DNA from: Erodium maritimum
Taxonomy: Eukaryota; Streptophyta; Magnoliopsida; Geraniales; Geraniaceae
Length of the DNA stretch: 64,000 bases
NCBI GenBank assembly: GCA_963921825.1
Contig: OY997589.1
Location: 80,336,523-80,400,522, forward strand
Reading direction: 5' to 3'
Positions 35,503 to 47,602 of this stretch are shown here, one piece after another. Position numbers and translations under genes: made by a program. Under the pieces are notes generated by a model. It had not been told where the DNA came from, ran no database searches, and was given only the letters and a program-made list of their open reading frames with translations. Position 1 is the stretch's first letter; every line of letters begins with the position of its first letter.

Positions 35503-37274
35503 TAAATTCTTCTCTTGAAGTTAATATTATTATAATCATCACTCAATGATTAGAGCATGTATTGTTTTTAATTTTATTGTGTGAATTTATATATTGATGT
35601 AACTCCATTTCATCTCTGCATCTTCACCTCAGTACCTTCATTCATTTTCTCTCCGTTTTTCATAAATTTTATTGGTAAATTAAGTTATTTCATTTTCCTA
35701 TTTCAATTTCATGGTCTAAGAGTTAGATAATTTTTTTGAATGACTAGGCTTACTGCACTATTAGAAAATATGAGATTTTATAGCTAATTTGGCTTATTGA
35801 GATTAGTGGTGCGTAGGTTAATCTATTGTTCATAGTTTCAGTTTCTATTTTTTTTCCTGAGTTTTCCAAACAACAAACAGAGACAACCTGATAAATATGA
35901 AATTTAGATATTTCTTGGATAAGGTAAGGTAATAGTGTTTTGAAATAGTAGCTTTTATAATGCCAAAACAAAGCCTTTTCACACGAGGTTTAGTTCTTAT
36001 TGTAGTTTTAACATAACACATCACATTTTTTAGACTCCTTAGATCAAGCAAAGAGTTGTGAAGGCATATTGTACATTATCCACAAGCAATGAAAGATATT
36101 TGGCTAGGATCAATTTGTAAGAGGCATGATGTACTACAAGTAGGTGTCAACGTGCCTTAATCAAATCTCACACCAAGTATGTATGAATAATTATCTTACA
36201 ACTTTGGTACAGTGTTTCCTCTCTTGTACGGTTCATGTTCATGTCAAATCAGGAAACAAGCTTTGTGACAATCGGTCTCTGTTCCTTTGAATTTCAGTTG
36301 TTTCTCAGGTTCTTGGACCCTTTGTTTCTCTTTGTATGAACCGGATTTCTGAGGCTGATCGGCTAGATTCTTAAGGTGAAGTGGTGGTCAGGTTTTGTTG
36401 GATTGTAGAGAAGACAACCGATAGTTTCCGAAACATTCATTATTATGTTTGTTTATTGATGATTTTGTTGGCTATATGTATTTTTTAATTTGAGTGGTTT
36501 TGTGAATTGGGAATTGCAGCAACCAACATCATCCACCTTCTTACTTATGTTCGCACCCTAATCATCCTGATGAGAATGACAATGATATGCTCTGGGCCAA
36601 TAATCTCAGTAGCGTGAGAATTCAGGTACATTGGTTCAACTCAATTTCAAAGTTTTGATCTTTCTGCTTCTCCATCCTTGAGTTTGGTTCCTGCTTATAG
36701 TCACAATGTGATTGATAAAATGACCTAATATGTCGTTTTGAAATTTGATAAAATGTTTCTGTGATGTTATTTTGAAATTTTATTGCTTTAACTTTATTTT
36801 GTATTTATGTTTGGCTTATGTGCATAATTTTCCTTTGCTAAGCAAGCCATTCTGGCCAAACCTCAGTGATAAGGTATTATTATTTTAGTATACCCTTGGA
36901 GATTTTCACTATCTATATGATAGGACGTTACATTGTTTTAGCTTGGTTACATGATAGATGTGGCTTTTCAAGAAGAACAAGGGCATCTTTATTCCTCTTA
37001 TTTAGGGAAGTGTCCAGTAGGTAAGAAATCAACCATCTCCTTCCTCCTACAAAGACTTACATATTTTGATTACTAGATTTGAAGAGAGGCATATTTTGAT
37101 TAGTAGGATTTGAAGAGTGACTATCATCTATTTTTCTGTTTCTTTGCCATATTAGGAGGCATAGGTTTTTATATTTGCTTAAAACATTAAGAAAAGAAAT
37201 TAAAGTTGACATAACTTTTTTTACGTTGATGACCTACTTCATTGTTACAGTATTCCGACTTCGTGTTTTGCCAG

Positions 37275-37425
37275 GCTAAGCAAGACCATGAGATAAAGGA
37301 ATTCCTCTTCATTTGCCAGGTGGAAAGATGCACCCTTTGTGAAAATCAATAGGAGCAAAGTTGTGATAGTTCAAAGTATGTAGCTCCAAGTACCTGTAGA
37401 CACTTTGTGCTTTTTGATGTGTACC
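37275..37425 (+). pseudogene. RPL38: Captured fragment of ribosomal protein L38 (eL38)
   Basis: After an acceptor-like tttgccag, AKQDHEIKEFLFICQ matches the N-terminus of eL38 (PKQIHEIKDFLLTARRK). After a one-base frameshift RWKDAPFVKINRSKVVIVQS continues the match, followed by a stop and a degraded VDTLCFLM. The acceptor lies where the gene normally has an intron after the initiator Met. Confidence 0.78.
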
Positions 37426-39305
37426 ATTTATTTTGTCTTTCAAAATAGCTTGATGATGAAATGTGTTGGACTGTTCATAATATTATGCTTCTAAACTTGC
37501 TGCTGGTGATTTTACTTTAGTTGCTTGATTTGATTCAACATCAAAATATTGAACACTTTGTTTGTACCATTCATCTATATTGTTTCAAATTAGATTGTTA
37601 ATGTATTGGTTGTCCATTAATTAAACAACGTTTGATTATTGTGTTGTTTTGGGTCATTTAAGTACAAGAATTGGTTGCATTCTTTGAGCTGCAGCTCTTG
37701 AAACTATTCTCTGAAGATGGATGTGGACTTTTACACACCCTTTCAAAATCACTAATGAAAAGTTGTAAACACCAAATGACAAATAGAGGGTAAGCATGGA
37801 TATCACTGGTCAGAAGATGAATGGAATCATAATGTTCCAAATTCGATGGCTACCAAAATTACGATGGATAGTGTTTAATCTGAGTCATAAAAAGCACAAT
37901 ACAATAATAAACTATAATTTATTGTTCTATGTTTGATTCTGTAATGTTGATATGATTGACCGATTTAGTTATTTGGAGCATATCATGGACACTTTGTTAG
38001 TGGAAACCTCCTAAAAAACCATGTTTAAAAATGATCGTGACAACTTGAAATTACTAAGAGAAGATATTTCTCTTTCAAATAAGTGTGTTGATTTTGATGG
38101 TTGAGGGTTTTGTTTTTATGAATTCGAACCTTTTGGTGTGCAACATATAAGTTTTTGTATACCTCTATTTATTGTATTAAACTCTATAATCTCTTTTAGG
38201 TACAAGCTTTGTATTTGATATAACATGTTCTTTAGATAAGATTATCTTTCAGGTTATTAGGTAGTTCATATACCACAATTCACTGTATTAAGCTCTGTAA
38301 ATTCATTTGTTTGAATTAATTTAGGTTTTGTGCAGGAGTTCATGTACTAAAAAGGGGATTAAATGATGTCCAACGCTACAAGCGAGGCCTAAAAACACAA
38401 AGCAACTTTAGAATATATGATTCTTTTTTCAACTTTCTCCATTACTAAGTTTAGTTTAGAATCTTTGATTCATTTTCCAATTTATTCATCAATTCCAGTT
38501 TCGTAAAAGTTTCAATAGGATCAATTTTGAAGGTTGTAGTCCTCCATAACTTGCCATTTAAGAACCAGTAACTTACTTATTTGAGCGAAACAGAACAAGT
38601 ATTTTTTATTTGAGATTCAAGTTAGACCTTTTAATTACATACACGAGGTTTCGGTTTTTTGTTGTGAATAATGTACCTTCATGTGATGAAGATGAATATT
38701 TTCTTGAGACTAACCAACAAGAAAGTTAAGTACTCGCCAGTAAGAAGCCAATGTTCATGTCTTATTTTAATAAGAGGATGGTCTCAATTTTTTGTTCTGA
38801 ATATGTACCCTTCTAAATCAAGCCTGATATGCCAAGACTTGCGCCAATAATTTTGAAGTGTGGTGATCACAAACCAACCAAGAATGACTTCAATAACATG
38901 AAGGAGGAGAATATACAACATTATAAATTATGCATGTGATGATTTCATTCTAAGGTGTAGATTATGTTGGTCTCAAATTCTTATAATTTTTCTTAATAGT
39001 TCATTTTAGAAGCTTTGTTCATTGTTTATTATTGTTCCAGTTTTAGCGTGTATTATAGTTTCAGTTTTGTATTTATAATTTGTTTATAGATTATTGTATT
39101 TATTCGTACATAAATATCTTTGTTCGATTATTTTTTGTTCTGTAATAATTAGGATTTGGACTTCTTTTCTTAGGTTATTTGATCAATTGATAATTATCCC
39201 TTTCATCAAGAATGGTTAAAAGCACATTAGTATAAGACAGGTTTCCAAAAATATCAATGACTATGTTTTAACACTTTTTTAACCATTGTTATTGTATTAC
39301 AATAA

Positions 39306-39337
39306 GCACCGCGCTATCGCGCGGTGCAATCACCTAG
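39306..39337 (+). terminator. Helitron 3' terminal hairpin and CTAG end
   Basis: The stem gcaccgcgc/gcgcggtgc (39306-39314 and 39319-39327) has loop tatc; then aatcac and CTAG ending at 39337. This is the replication-termination structure of Helitrons. Confidence 0.9.
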
Positions 39338-40560
39338 TTATATCAATTCAACACGTTCGGATTCGGATCCACTACAATAATAATAATAATAATTCATTTA
39401 AAATAATATTCTTTAATTTTGTGATCGAGAGGAAGTCAACAAACAAGTTTCTCTCTCAAGCGGCGGCTAAGGTTTGGGTTCAGCAGCCGCCGCCATACCT
39501 ATTTGGTGATTAATCACCATTTTTGGTGATCAATCATTATGGAGGCGGCTAAGGCCCGAGGAGAGTGGTGCTGCTGCATGGGCAAAGGTGTGGTGCTGGT
39601 GCAGATTAAATTGAGTACGCAGTTTAGGGCTTCGATCATGTAAGAGGTATGTGTTTGGTTTTGTAAATCATACGGGCGCAATGTTTGTTTGCAGGAACCA
39701 GATACATTATTATTCAAGTTCACGCCTCCGTCTGGTATTTAAGGGATATTGATCGGCGATATTTGGTTTCAGGGACAAGTGGCATTGTTCCCAAAAGGTG
39801 AGGGATGCGACACCAAGGGGACGAGGAACCATGTTTTCATCGCGGTTGGTCAGATCGGCATGGTGGTGGTGACACGATCGTCCCATCTGTGGGTTACGGA
39901 GCTATTGAGGGTGGGCCATGGCTGCGGAGCGGGGCGAGGCGAGGCTTTTCCGGTGAGGCTGTCATGATGGCTCGGTTCTCATCATCAGCTTGGATGATAA
40001 GGTGTTCGGTTTTCCGTACATCAGTGGTGGCAGGCAGTACCGAACATCGAGACGTTGTTGGTCAAGGCGATGTTGGGGTGCTCTCGGGCGGGCCAAATGA
40101 CAATGGTAGTAGTGCCGGAGGATAGAGTGGAGGCCGTGGGTGTAGGTGACGGTGTTTCGATCTACGATTGTCGTCCGCTTGAATGAAGAGTGGACAAGTA
40201 CCGTAGGGAACTTGTTCTCAGTCAGCGACATGATGTACCTGTCTGTTGTTGGCGCTCAGATGATCTTTGGTCCGACGCGAATCTTGAGCACTAGCTCAGA
40301 GGGGCCTATGGGGTCCAATGGATTGGCAGTCCAACCGGCGAAGGGCGGAATGCACTATCGCCTCGATCAATGAGGACTTCGTAGTCTAGTGGGGGGTTTA
40401 CCGGTAGTACCGCCTCACTGGACGTTGGGTTGCAAAAACCCTTCCTTTAACTTTTCTCTCTTTGTTTCCGATTAGAAAGTCAATAAACACTACTAAAGAA
40501 GCTTCTTGACCTATGGAAATGACTCACTAACCATGTGTTCAAGTCAGTCGGCTATGAAAA
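39338..40560. other. Flanking sequence with an AAT microsatellite and an unidentified GC-rich part
   Basis: An (AAT)n run lies at about 39375-39393. Two close ttggtgat(t/c)aatca palindromic motifs lie at about 39501-39535. The 39540-40440 part is GC-rich with short frames on both strands that show no domain. It may be a decayed retroposon, but no TSD or tail was found. Confidence 0.5.
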
Positions 40561-40870
40561 TTGTCAACGATCAAGTCGTCGGTTAAGTTTCGTTGGTTTT
40601 AGATCGTCATTTTTTTAATACCGACTAAAGTTGTGATTCTCGGGCGTGGATTTTTTCACTGCCGACAACATAAAAATTCGTTGGTGTTAAATATTCAATA
40701 TCGACGAATTTAAATCTTTTTATTTAAATTTCAATATCAACGTTTCAATGTCGTCGATGTTGAATATTCAACACCGACGATAGGAAGTCGTCATTGTTGA
40801 AAATCATTAGTTTAATTGGGCTTTTAAAGTCCATCAATTTTGGGCTTGTTGTTGTGTGTGACTTGTAGGC
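40560..40870. repeat. Short inverted/direct repeats with CGACGA motifs
   Basis: Repeated ccgacga/tcgtcgg words and a gttgaatattcaac palindrome (around 40765) lie within 300 bp. This resembles subterminal regions of plant DNA transposons; no matching ends were found. A similar patch occurs at 57620-57800. Confidence 0.35.
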
Positions 40871-41280
40871 TCATATAATGTAGGTAGTGGGCCCGAAATA
40901 CTCATGTCGTTCACACGTCATAATTATCTCTAGAAAGACATTATGACTACCCAAGGTTATATGAAGATCGATAACACGATTCAACATTTTACCACTAATA
41001 TCTTAATCCTTTTTTCTCTAATATCTAAGTCGAATACAAGGAATACGACTACCAACCTTATAATATTCGGTCATTAATTTTTTGATCCCAAGTAGACTGT
41101 GAGTGACAACTCATTAGCGTTTCACATGACCATGCATTTTTACAATCTCACTTATCAAGGGGGCAATGATATCTTTCTCATATTTATATGGGGGGCAAAT
41201 TCCTTATTAGTCACTCAAATTTCTCATTTAGATGATTCTGTACCCAACGACAATCTTTACTTTTGTCTTGTTAATGATAA

Positions 41281-41790
41281 TTTTTTTTTGATAAGTGAAA
41301 TTTATTGAGTCTTTGCTTTCCAAAGGCAGGAAAAGAAGGAAAGAAGTCACCCTTAGAAAGAGAACTTCCCAAAAAACGGGACATGCTCAAAAGAGCTAAA
41401 AACAATGTAAAACAGAAAACAGAAAACAGGCAAGAGAGCCAACAACGCCTCCTAGCCTATTTCTTACTCGGGTCCAAGCAACAAAAATGGTTCGAAACCG
41501 GGATACGACTTAGCTCTTTTCCTGTCAGATCAGGATTATACACTTCCAGACTACCCTCGACGTCCTTCAACATAAGATGCGGAGTGATCTGGTCAAGCAC
41601 CCGAGAACCAGTGTTAACTGCCCTTTTGACAACTTTCGAGCTGTAGATCCAATAACCCGAACTATCTTTTTTTGCAATATCAACTGTAAAGCTTCCGGAA
41701 TTGTCTCCTTTATCAGTATTGGTCTTGGTTCTTGTCTGATAAAAAACAACTGGAGGAACAAATTTCTTCAACTTGCGTCAAAATGCAAAA
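41281..41790 (-). mobile_element. 5'-truncated RRM retroposon, copy 2
   Basis: The minus strand ends with ctcaataaatttcacttatc and a poly(A), the same tail as at 48341 and 60790. The frame 41457-41771 (minus) reads PPVVFYQTRTKTNTDKGDNS then GSFTVDIAKKDS, matching the C-terminal block of copy 1 (VVFYQSRAKTSANKGDHSGS). The frame is open where copy 1 is shifted. The 5' two thirds, including the RRM, are lost, as in target-primed insertion. Confidence 0.78.
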
Positions 41791-41976
41791 ACACTCATAT
41801 AGAAATCCATGATGAATACAAGGTCAAAAGACTTAGGCCATATTACGGTATTGAGAAATACTTATAACAATTCATATATAGTATTTTCACATCATGCCAT
41901 CCAATATTATTTCGCCAAATAGTATCCATGATTTGACTTCATATCCCATATAAATGATCAACAAAACATGGTCATC

Positions 41977-43098
41977 TTCTCTCTAAAAACCATAATCCTC
42001 GCTTCCTCAAACCGCCTCCTACAACCTTCTCCTCCCCCGACGACGTTTTCTGGTCTCCACTACCATGGAGGTTGCTAGTGGTAGCCTCTCACCCACCTCT
42101 TCTTCTCCCTCATTCCCTCCTTGTTCTCCATCTCTTCTCCCTCCCGTTCGATCCTCCTCTCCGGTCTTGTCTTCTCTATATTTACAATGATCGGTGGATG
42201 TTCGATGACCCTTGTCGCTCCTCCGGTCATCTAAACCTCTATATGTCGATGGCTTCATGGTGTAGGCCAACATCGTTTTAGAGTAAGGGTGTGGATCTGG
42301 CTATTAGAAATGGTGCCCCCTCATCCTTCGTTTCCCATTTCATCAGATCTGTTGTCAAGCTCGCTGGATTCGGTTTCCCTCCCTGTCTCTTTTTCTTCGC
42401 CTCTCCCGCCACTTTCGGAGTTGTCTCCGCCTTTAGTTTTCATCTCCAGGTCAATTTCCTCCCCTTGGTTTTCCCTTCTCCTCGAATATATTGATTTCTC
42501 CCTTTCTGGTTCTGCTTACGGTAGTGTAGTGTTGTGACTCAAGGCTCGTTGTCGGTGTTGGCCGGTACGAGTTTGTTTTCAACTTTAAGGTTATGGTTGA
42601 GAGTTTTTAGGTTCGAGGCAGGGGAGATCGTTTTAGGTTGGTTATGTTTTCTCTGCCGTGTACGGTACTAGCTTTCGGTGACCATCTCTTTTTCAGTGAG
42701 CTTGGGTGGTTGGTTATTCTCTTAGTGACCGTACTTCTTAGTTTGGGTTGGTAGTGGTTCTCTTGGTCTTTCTTCTCTGTTATTTTTGTGCTTATTTTTT
42801 TTTTAATTTTTTTTTATCAAATTTGGGTATTTCAGACCTTTTTGTTGTTTTATATTTTTGCCTCACTGTTGAGTGCTTTAGTTTCTTCAAGGTTGTCAAA
42901 TTTATGTTAAAGACCTGGTTAATTCCATTGTTTAGGTTTGTTCGTTAGTTGAGGAAAAGATGTGTCTTGGTCGTGTTTCTGGGTTTAAGGATGAGCTTTC
43001 AATACTAGTGCTCTTGGTTGTACTAAGGGTGTACGTGCTCCTGTTCCATTAGTTTTACTTCAAAATTTTCGTTTCTTAATAAATATTTGATGATAAAA
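41977..43098 (+). mobile_element. 1.1-kb retroposon with 14-bp TSDs
   Basis: The target-site duplication is AAAACATGGTCATC at 41963-41976 and AAAACATGATCATC at 43099-43112. The tail is aataaatatttgatgat plus A-run. The first half is C/T-rich (ctctcacccacctcttcttc...), the second T-rich. Short frames exist (e.g. 42291-42494) but no domain is recognised. It is either a long SINE-like unit or another LINE-derived non-autonomous unit. Confidence 0.68.
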
Positions 43099-43112
43099 AA
43101 AACATGATCATC

Positions 43113-43806
43113 AGTCAACATCACACTAGACTCAATATATAGTCCAAATTAGGGATCATGAATAATACTCTATATACGTCTAAATGTGTTGTCTATCAAG
43201 TCACGTACTCGATAATCTTAGAAAGAGTTGATTATTCATGTGATTATCATTTCACAAAATTATAACAATAGTTATATTGTATTAGTAAATGATAATTTCA
43301 TACATAATTGAGATTGGTCTAAGGCCCTAACACCCTGTTCAGGATTTCCTCCATAGATTTCAGGACGGGAAGAAGAAGGGAAGCACCTCCTTTGTTAAGG
43401 ATTGGACCACCAAGGCATGAACTCTTAGCGTTGCTGACATGACCCCACATAGAGCCTTTAGAGTGTAAGGCTTATAGGCTAAGAGCCGACCCATGAGCGC
43501 GTATAGATACCTTGTATCATCCATCACCGAGACTGCTCCCACCGATACAACGACAATCGTCGTCGTCCAGCGATACAGACCCCAACTAACCCTAAATCGC
43601 TGGGAGACCTTCGTCATCATGGTAGGATATATCGATGGTGATGTCCAGAGGAGAGAAAGAAGCGGACCTAATGATGAAATACAAATATGGAAGGAGAATA
43701 AGAGGGAGTGATCATTGCTGCTACATTGACGACAACGGCTCTCAACTCTACTTGTTTCTTTTCTGCTTTTGCGAGAGAGTAGATTTAAAAACAATTATTA
43801 TATTCT
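43113..43806. other. No gene recognised
   Basis: AT-rich to 43320, then a mixed segment with a minus-strand open frame of 144 codons (43360-43794) lacking any domain or supporting context. Not called as a gene. Confidence 0.5.
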
Positions 43807-44016
43807 CTTGAAATATATACGATCAAATAATAAATTAACAGTGAACATAACATTGAACTCCACTGTAGAACAAGAAAGACTACCCTAAAGCTTATTCATT
43901 AACTATTGCTATCGTCGTCATAGACACCATAGTGGCTCTGCCCACGACGATTGTCGGTAGGGCTCGTCTCACCCATTATCCTCGCTTGCCCCTATTCGTT
44001 TTTGTCTTCACCATGT
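43807..44016 (+). repeat. Left copy of a 210-bp direct duplication flanking a Ty3 fragment
   Basis: It runs from cttgaaatatata to cttcaccatgt and matches 46431-46640 with about nine differences. The sequence right of the second copy continues as a retroposon-like unit; this copy stops at the foreign DNA. Confidence 0.92.
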
Positions 44017-46430
44017 GATACAAGAACGTGGTGGTAGGATGGAGAACCTTAGCTGGTCGTACAACACTTTCAAAGGTTCCAATGGATGAAGATGGAGTCG
44101 ATGAAGGAGATTGCTTCAAATGGTCGTACAACACTTTTTGAAGAATCGAAGTAACTAGGAGGATAGATGGTGGATTGAATGACGCCACACAGATTATGGA
44201 AAGTCTGTGATAAGTCGAACAAACAACTTCAAGGCTTCGCACACAAGAAGGTTGAATGTGATAAGTTCTTCCCAGAAGAAAACTCGAATTTTTATTTCAT
44301 CAAACTTGCATAATACATGCTGAGAAAGGACTTTATTAAATAGTCCAGCAGCAAGTGACCTTCAAGGGTCTAAAATTGATTACATTTGACTCAATTAATG
44401 CTAAATGACTCTTGATAAACTAAATGCTTGGAATCTGCAAAACAGCAAAAGTAACTCATTAATAATCTGAATTTAAATGCATACCTTGGCTATTTAATGT
44501 TCTTTGAGTGGTTTGAGGGGCTGAATCTCCTTTGGAAATGATGATAAGTTGGCTTCATTAATTCCTTGAAGTAGAGGCAAAAACAGATTTGTTGAAGTCT
44601 TGAATTGTTCTTGAATGCCTTCTTGATTTGCCTTGGTGATCACGTCTTCTTGGAGTTCCCCATGCTCTATTAAATTCTCCACTTTCTTGTTGAATTCTTC
44701 ATGTAATGCTTTAGTTCCTGATCTTTTCCTTGGTACTGATCGCATAATAGGAATGTTGCTGATAGCTTCTTCTTCGGGCTCGGATAAAGTACTGATAGCT
44801 TCGACGTCCGGTGCTAGTCGCATAATAGGAATGTTGCTAATAGCTTCGATGTCCTCATCATCCCCTTCCTCTTGACAAGGTTCTGACCTCAGAACTGATT
44901 CATCTGCATAATAGGGAGCCAAATCAGTAATATTGAAAGTTGGAGAAATGTTTAACTCACCTGGAAGCTCAAGCTTGTAAGCGTTGTTGTTGATTTTCTC
45001 TAACTCTCGAAATGGTCCATCTCCTCTTGGTGAGAGCTTGGATTTTCTCTGATTTGGGAACCTTTCCTTTCTCATGTGTACCCATACCAAGTCTCCGGGT
45101 TCAAAACTGATATCTTTTCGATGCTTATCAGCTTGTTGCTTGTATTTCTCGGTCCTTTTCTCCAAATTTTCTTTGACCTTTTGATGGAGTTTCTTGATAG
45201 AATCTGCTCTGCTTTCTCCTTCACTAGAAATAACACCTTGAGGCAAAGATACAAGATCTAAAGGAGTAGTAGAGTTAAAACCATAAACAATTTCAAAAGG
45301 AGAGAATTTAGTAGCAGAATGTTTGGCATGATTGTAAGCAAACTCAATAAATGGTAAACAAGATAACCAATGCTTCAAGTTCTTACCCACCGTGTCTCTC
45401 AACAATGTTGAAAGAGTCCGATTTACTACCTCAGTTTGGCCATCTGTTTGTGGATGACACGTAGTTGAGAAGAGCAGCTTCATTCCCAACTTTATCCATA
45501 AAGTTTTCCAAATATGGGCTAGAAATTTGGTATCACGATCTGATACAATTGTCATCGGCAATCCATGCAAACGCACTACTTCTTTGAAAAAGAGATCAAC
45601 AATTTGAGTAGCATCATTAGTCTTGTTGCATGGGATGAAATGAGCCATTTTGGAAAATCTGTCCACTAGCACAACAATAGAGTCCTTGTGGTTGATCTTT
45701 GGCAGACCTAAAGCAAAGTCCATAGAAATGTCTACCCATGGTAGGTTAGGAATAGGCAAATGCATATATAAACCATTAGGATGTGACCTGGATTTTGCCT
45801 TTAAGCAAGTGATGCATTTAGCACAGAACCTCTCCACATCTCTTTTTAAGTGCGGCCAAAAGAAATGATCCATAAGCACACTTCGAGTTTTGTCTCGACC
45901 TAAATGTCCCATAAGCCCTCCTCCACGTGCTTCTCTGATCAGTAAATCTCTCATGGATCCTTGTGGTATGTAAAGTCTTTTATCCTTGAATAAGAATCCA
46001 TCTTGTTGATAAAATGATCCATACACAGCCTTGCTTGTCACCTTGAAAGCTTCTTTGAAATCTGGATCAGTTTCATATAAACTCTTGATATGCTCAAATC
46101 CCATAATTCTTGCCTCCATTGTGCAAATTAGAGCATGCCTCCTTGATAGTGCATCACCTACGATATTTTCCTTTCCTTTCTTGTACTTGATCACATATGG
46201 AAAAGTCTCTATAAAATCAAGCCACTTCGCATGTTTTTTCTTAAGAGTGGTCTGTCCTCTTAGGTGCTTGAGGGTCTCATGATCTGTATGAATAACAAAC
46301 TCTTTGGATAATAGATAATGTTGCCAAGTTTCAAGAGATCTTACCAAAGCATAGAGTTCTTTGTCATAAGTAGGGTAATTGAGGGCTGCTCCATTGAATT
46401 TCTCACTAAAATATGCTATTGGTTTTCCCC
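44017..46430 (-). mobile_element. Ty3/gypsy fragment: end of RNase H, integrase, 3' region
   Basis: 2414 bp lie between the two 210-bp duplicates. On the minus strand it begins abruptly inside RNase H at 46428 and continues through integrase to the stop at 44494, then about 480 bp of non-coding sequence. No LTR or TSD is apparent. It is a fragment, not a complete insertion. Confidence 0.85.
44494..46428 (-). CDS. Ty3/gypsy pol fragment: RNase H C-terminus and integrase, open frame
   Basis: The frame is open from the fragment edge at 46428; upstream codons read [20 protein letters not shown], from RNase H. The first Met is at 46347. Numbering from it: TDHETLKHL (21-29) and DALSRR (65-70) end RNase H. 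An HHCC zinc region includes H148, C175 and C178. The integrase DDE triad is D210, D270 and E306 with the usual 35-residue last spacing ([18 protein letters not shown]). A GPY/F-like segment follows ([20 protein letters not shown]). The C-terminus has two copies of [10 protein letters not shown] (10 residues). No chromodomain was recognised. The intact triad over about 645 codons suggests a recent origin, but RT, protease and gag are absent. Confidence 0.92.
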   Translation of the reverse strand, partial: GKPIAYFSEKFNGAALNYPTYDKELYALVRSLETWQHYLLSKEFVIHTDHETLKHLRGQTTLKKKHAKWLDFIETFPYVIKYKKGKENIVGDALSRRHALICTMEARIMGFEHIKSLYETDPDFKEAFKVTSKAVYGSFYQQDGFLFKDKRLYIPQGSMRDLLIREARGGGLMGHLGRDKTRSVLMDHFFWPHLKRDVERFCAKCITCLKAKSRSHPNGLYMHLPIPNLPWVDISMDFALGLPKINHKDSIVVLVDRFSKMAHFIPCNKTNDATQIVDLFFKEVVRLHGLPMTIVSDRDTKFLAHIWKTLWIKLGMKLLFSTTCHPQTDGQTEVVNRTLSTLLRDTVGKNLKHWLSCLPFIEFAYNHAKHSATKFSPFEIVYGFNSTTPLDLVSLPQGVISSEGESRADSIKKLHQKVKENLEKRTEKYKQQADKHRKDISFEPGDLVWVHMRKERFPNQRKSKLSPRGDGPFRELEKINNNAYKLELPGELNISPTFNITDLAPYYADESVLRSEPCQEEGDDEDIEAISNIPIMRLAPDVEAISTLSEPEEEAISNIPIMRSVPRKRSGTKALHEEFNKKVENLIEHGELQEDVITKANQEGIQEQFKTSTNLFLPLLQGINEANLSSFPKEIQPLKPLKEH

Positions 46431-46640
46431 CTTGAAATATATATGATCAAATAATAAATTAACAATGAATATAACATTGAACTCCACTTTAGAACAAGAA
46501 ATACTACCCTAAAGCTTATTCATTAACTATTGCTATCGTCGTCATCGACACCATAGTGGCTCTGCCCACGACGATTGTCGGTAGGGCTCGTCTCACCCAT
46601 TATCCTCGCTCGCCCTTATTCGTTTTTTTCTTCACCATGT
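46431..46640 (+). repeat. Right copy of the 210-bp direct duplication
   Basis: It matches 43807-44016 and continues into ccccaaccaaccgctgcctc. It contains ctgcccacgacgattgtcgg, a short palindromic segment. Confidence 0.92.
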
Positions 46641-47480
46641 CCCCAACCAACCGCTGCCTCTGTCCGTCGCTTGTGGCCATCCTTCAATACAACCTCCTGC
46701 ACAACTCTCTCTGTCTCCCACAGCCGCCCCTCGCATCTTGCTGACCAATCCCATTTTTCAACTACCGCCTTATCTCTTTCCTCTGTTAGTTTTGTTGGCT
46801 TCTCCGCCTCCCTCTGCCACTCTCCCCCCTCCAGCCTCCTATCTGGACGACAACAAAGACCATTCGCCAGCTCCCCTTTCTGGCGTCATTTTTCGACAAC
46901 GACAACCCGAATTACTCTGGTCGGGCCTCTTCGCAATACTTCTCCGGCCAGACGATCAGATCTTATCACATCTCCTGTTAGAGCTCAACGGTTTAAGCCT
47001 CTCAGTTGTGCTCTTGTTTTATGTGATCTCCGGCCAGACTCGTGCACATACCTCAAGCGGATCAGATCTACACACTGATACCGCCCACCTTCCACCCTCG
47101 CTCCGCTTTCATCCCCAGTCATCGAAGGTCGGTCGCGTGTAGTTCATGGTCGTAGTTTTCGTATATGTTTATTTGTTTTCTATTTGTTTTTTATTTGCCC
47201 CCTTTATCGGAATCTCGGATCTCCGATGGGGTTTGTTTTTGTCTTTGGTGGCGTGTCCGTTTGTATCTCTCTATCGACTTATCTCTTCAGAGAGTTGATA
47301 AAAGAGACCGATCTGATAGTTACCGTTTATTTAGGCGTTGTGTCGCCCTGATCTAGAGCTATTCATCTTGGTGGTCGTCCTTTGGATTCCCGAAGAGGCC
47401 CGATGAATTCACCGCTTTTGTTGTCCTGCTTGTACAGTCTGCTTTGTAAGATTTATTAATAAATCATTCTGATAAAAAAA
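46641..47480 (+). mobile_element. Probable small retroposon body and tail
   Basis: A C/T-rich 5' part and a T-rich 3' part ending in ttaataaatcattctgataaaaaaa, the same layout and tail type (aataaat...gataaaa) as the unit at 41977-43098. Frames of up to 167 codons overlap on the plus strand without domains. No clear TSD was found. Confidence 0.5.
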
Positions 47481-47602
47481 TAATATATTTAAAATTGATT
47501 TATAATTCATAACATATTTACAAAATTATCCTAAAAACATAAAAGCTAACTGGGCCTCCCAAGAAGTTAGTGCAACACCTCCTTCACAAATCACCCTCAG
47601 CA

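Noticed and set aside
36530-36630. Exon-like CSHPNHPDENDNDMLWANN segment between an AG and a GT
   Set aside because: Suggestive of a captured exon, but the donor gene is not recognised; left as unexplained Helitron interior.
43360-43794. Minus-strand frame of 144 codons
   Set aside because: No recognisable domain and located in transposon-rich sequence; not enough to call a gene.
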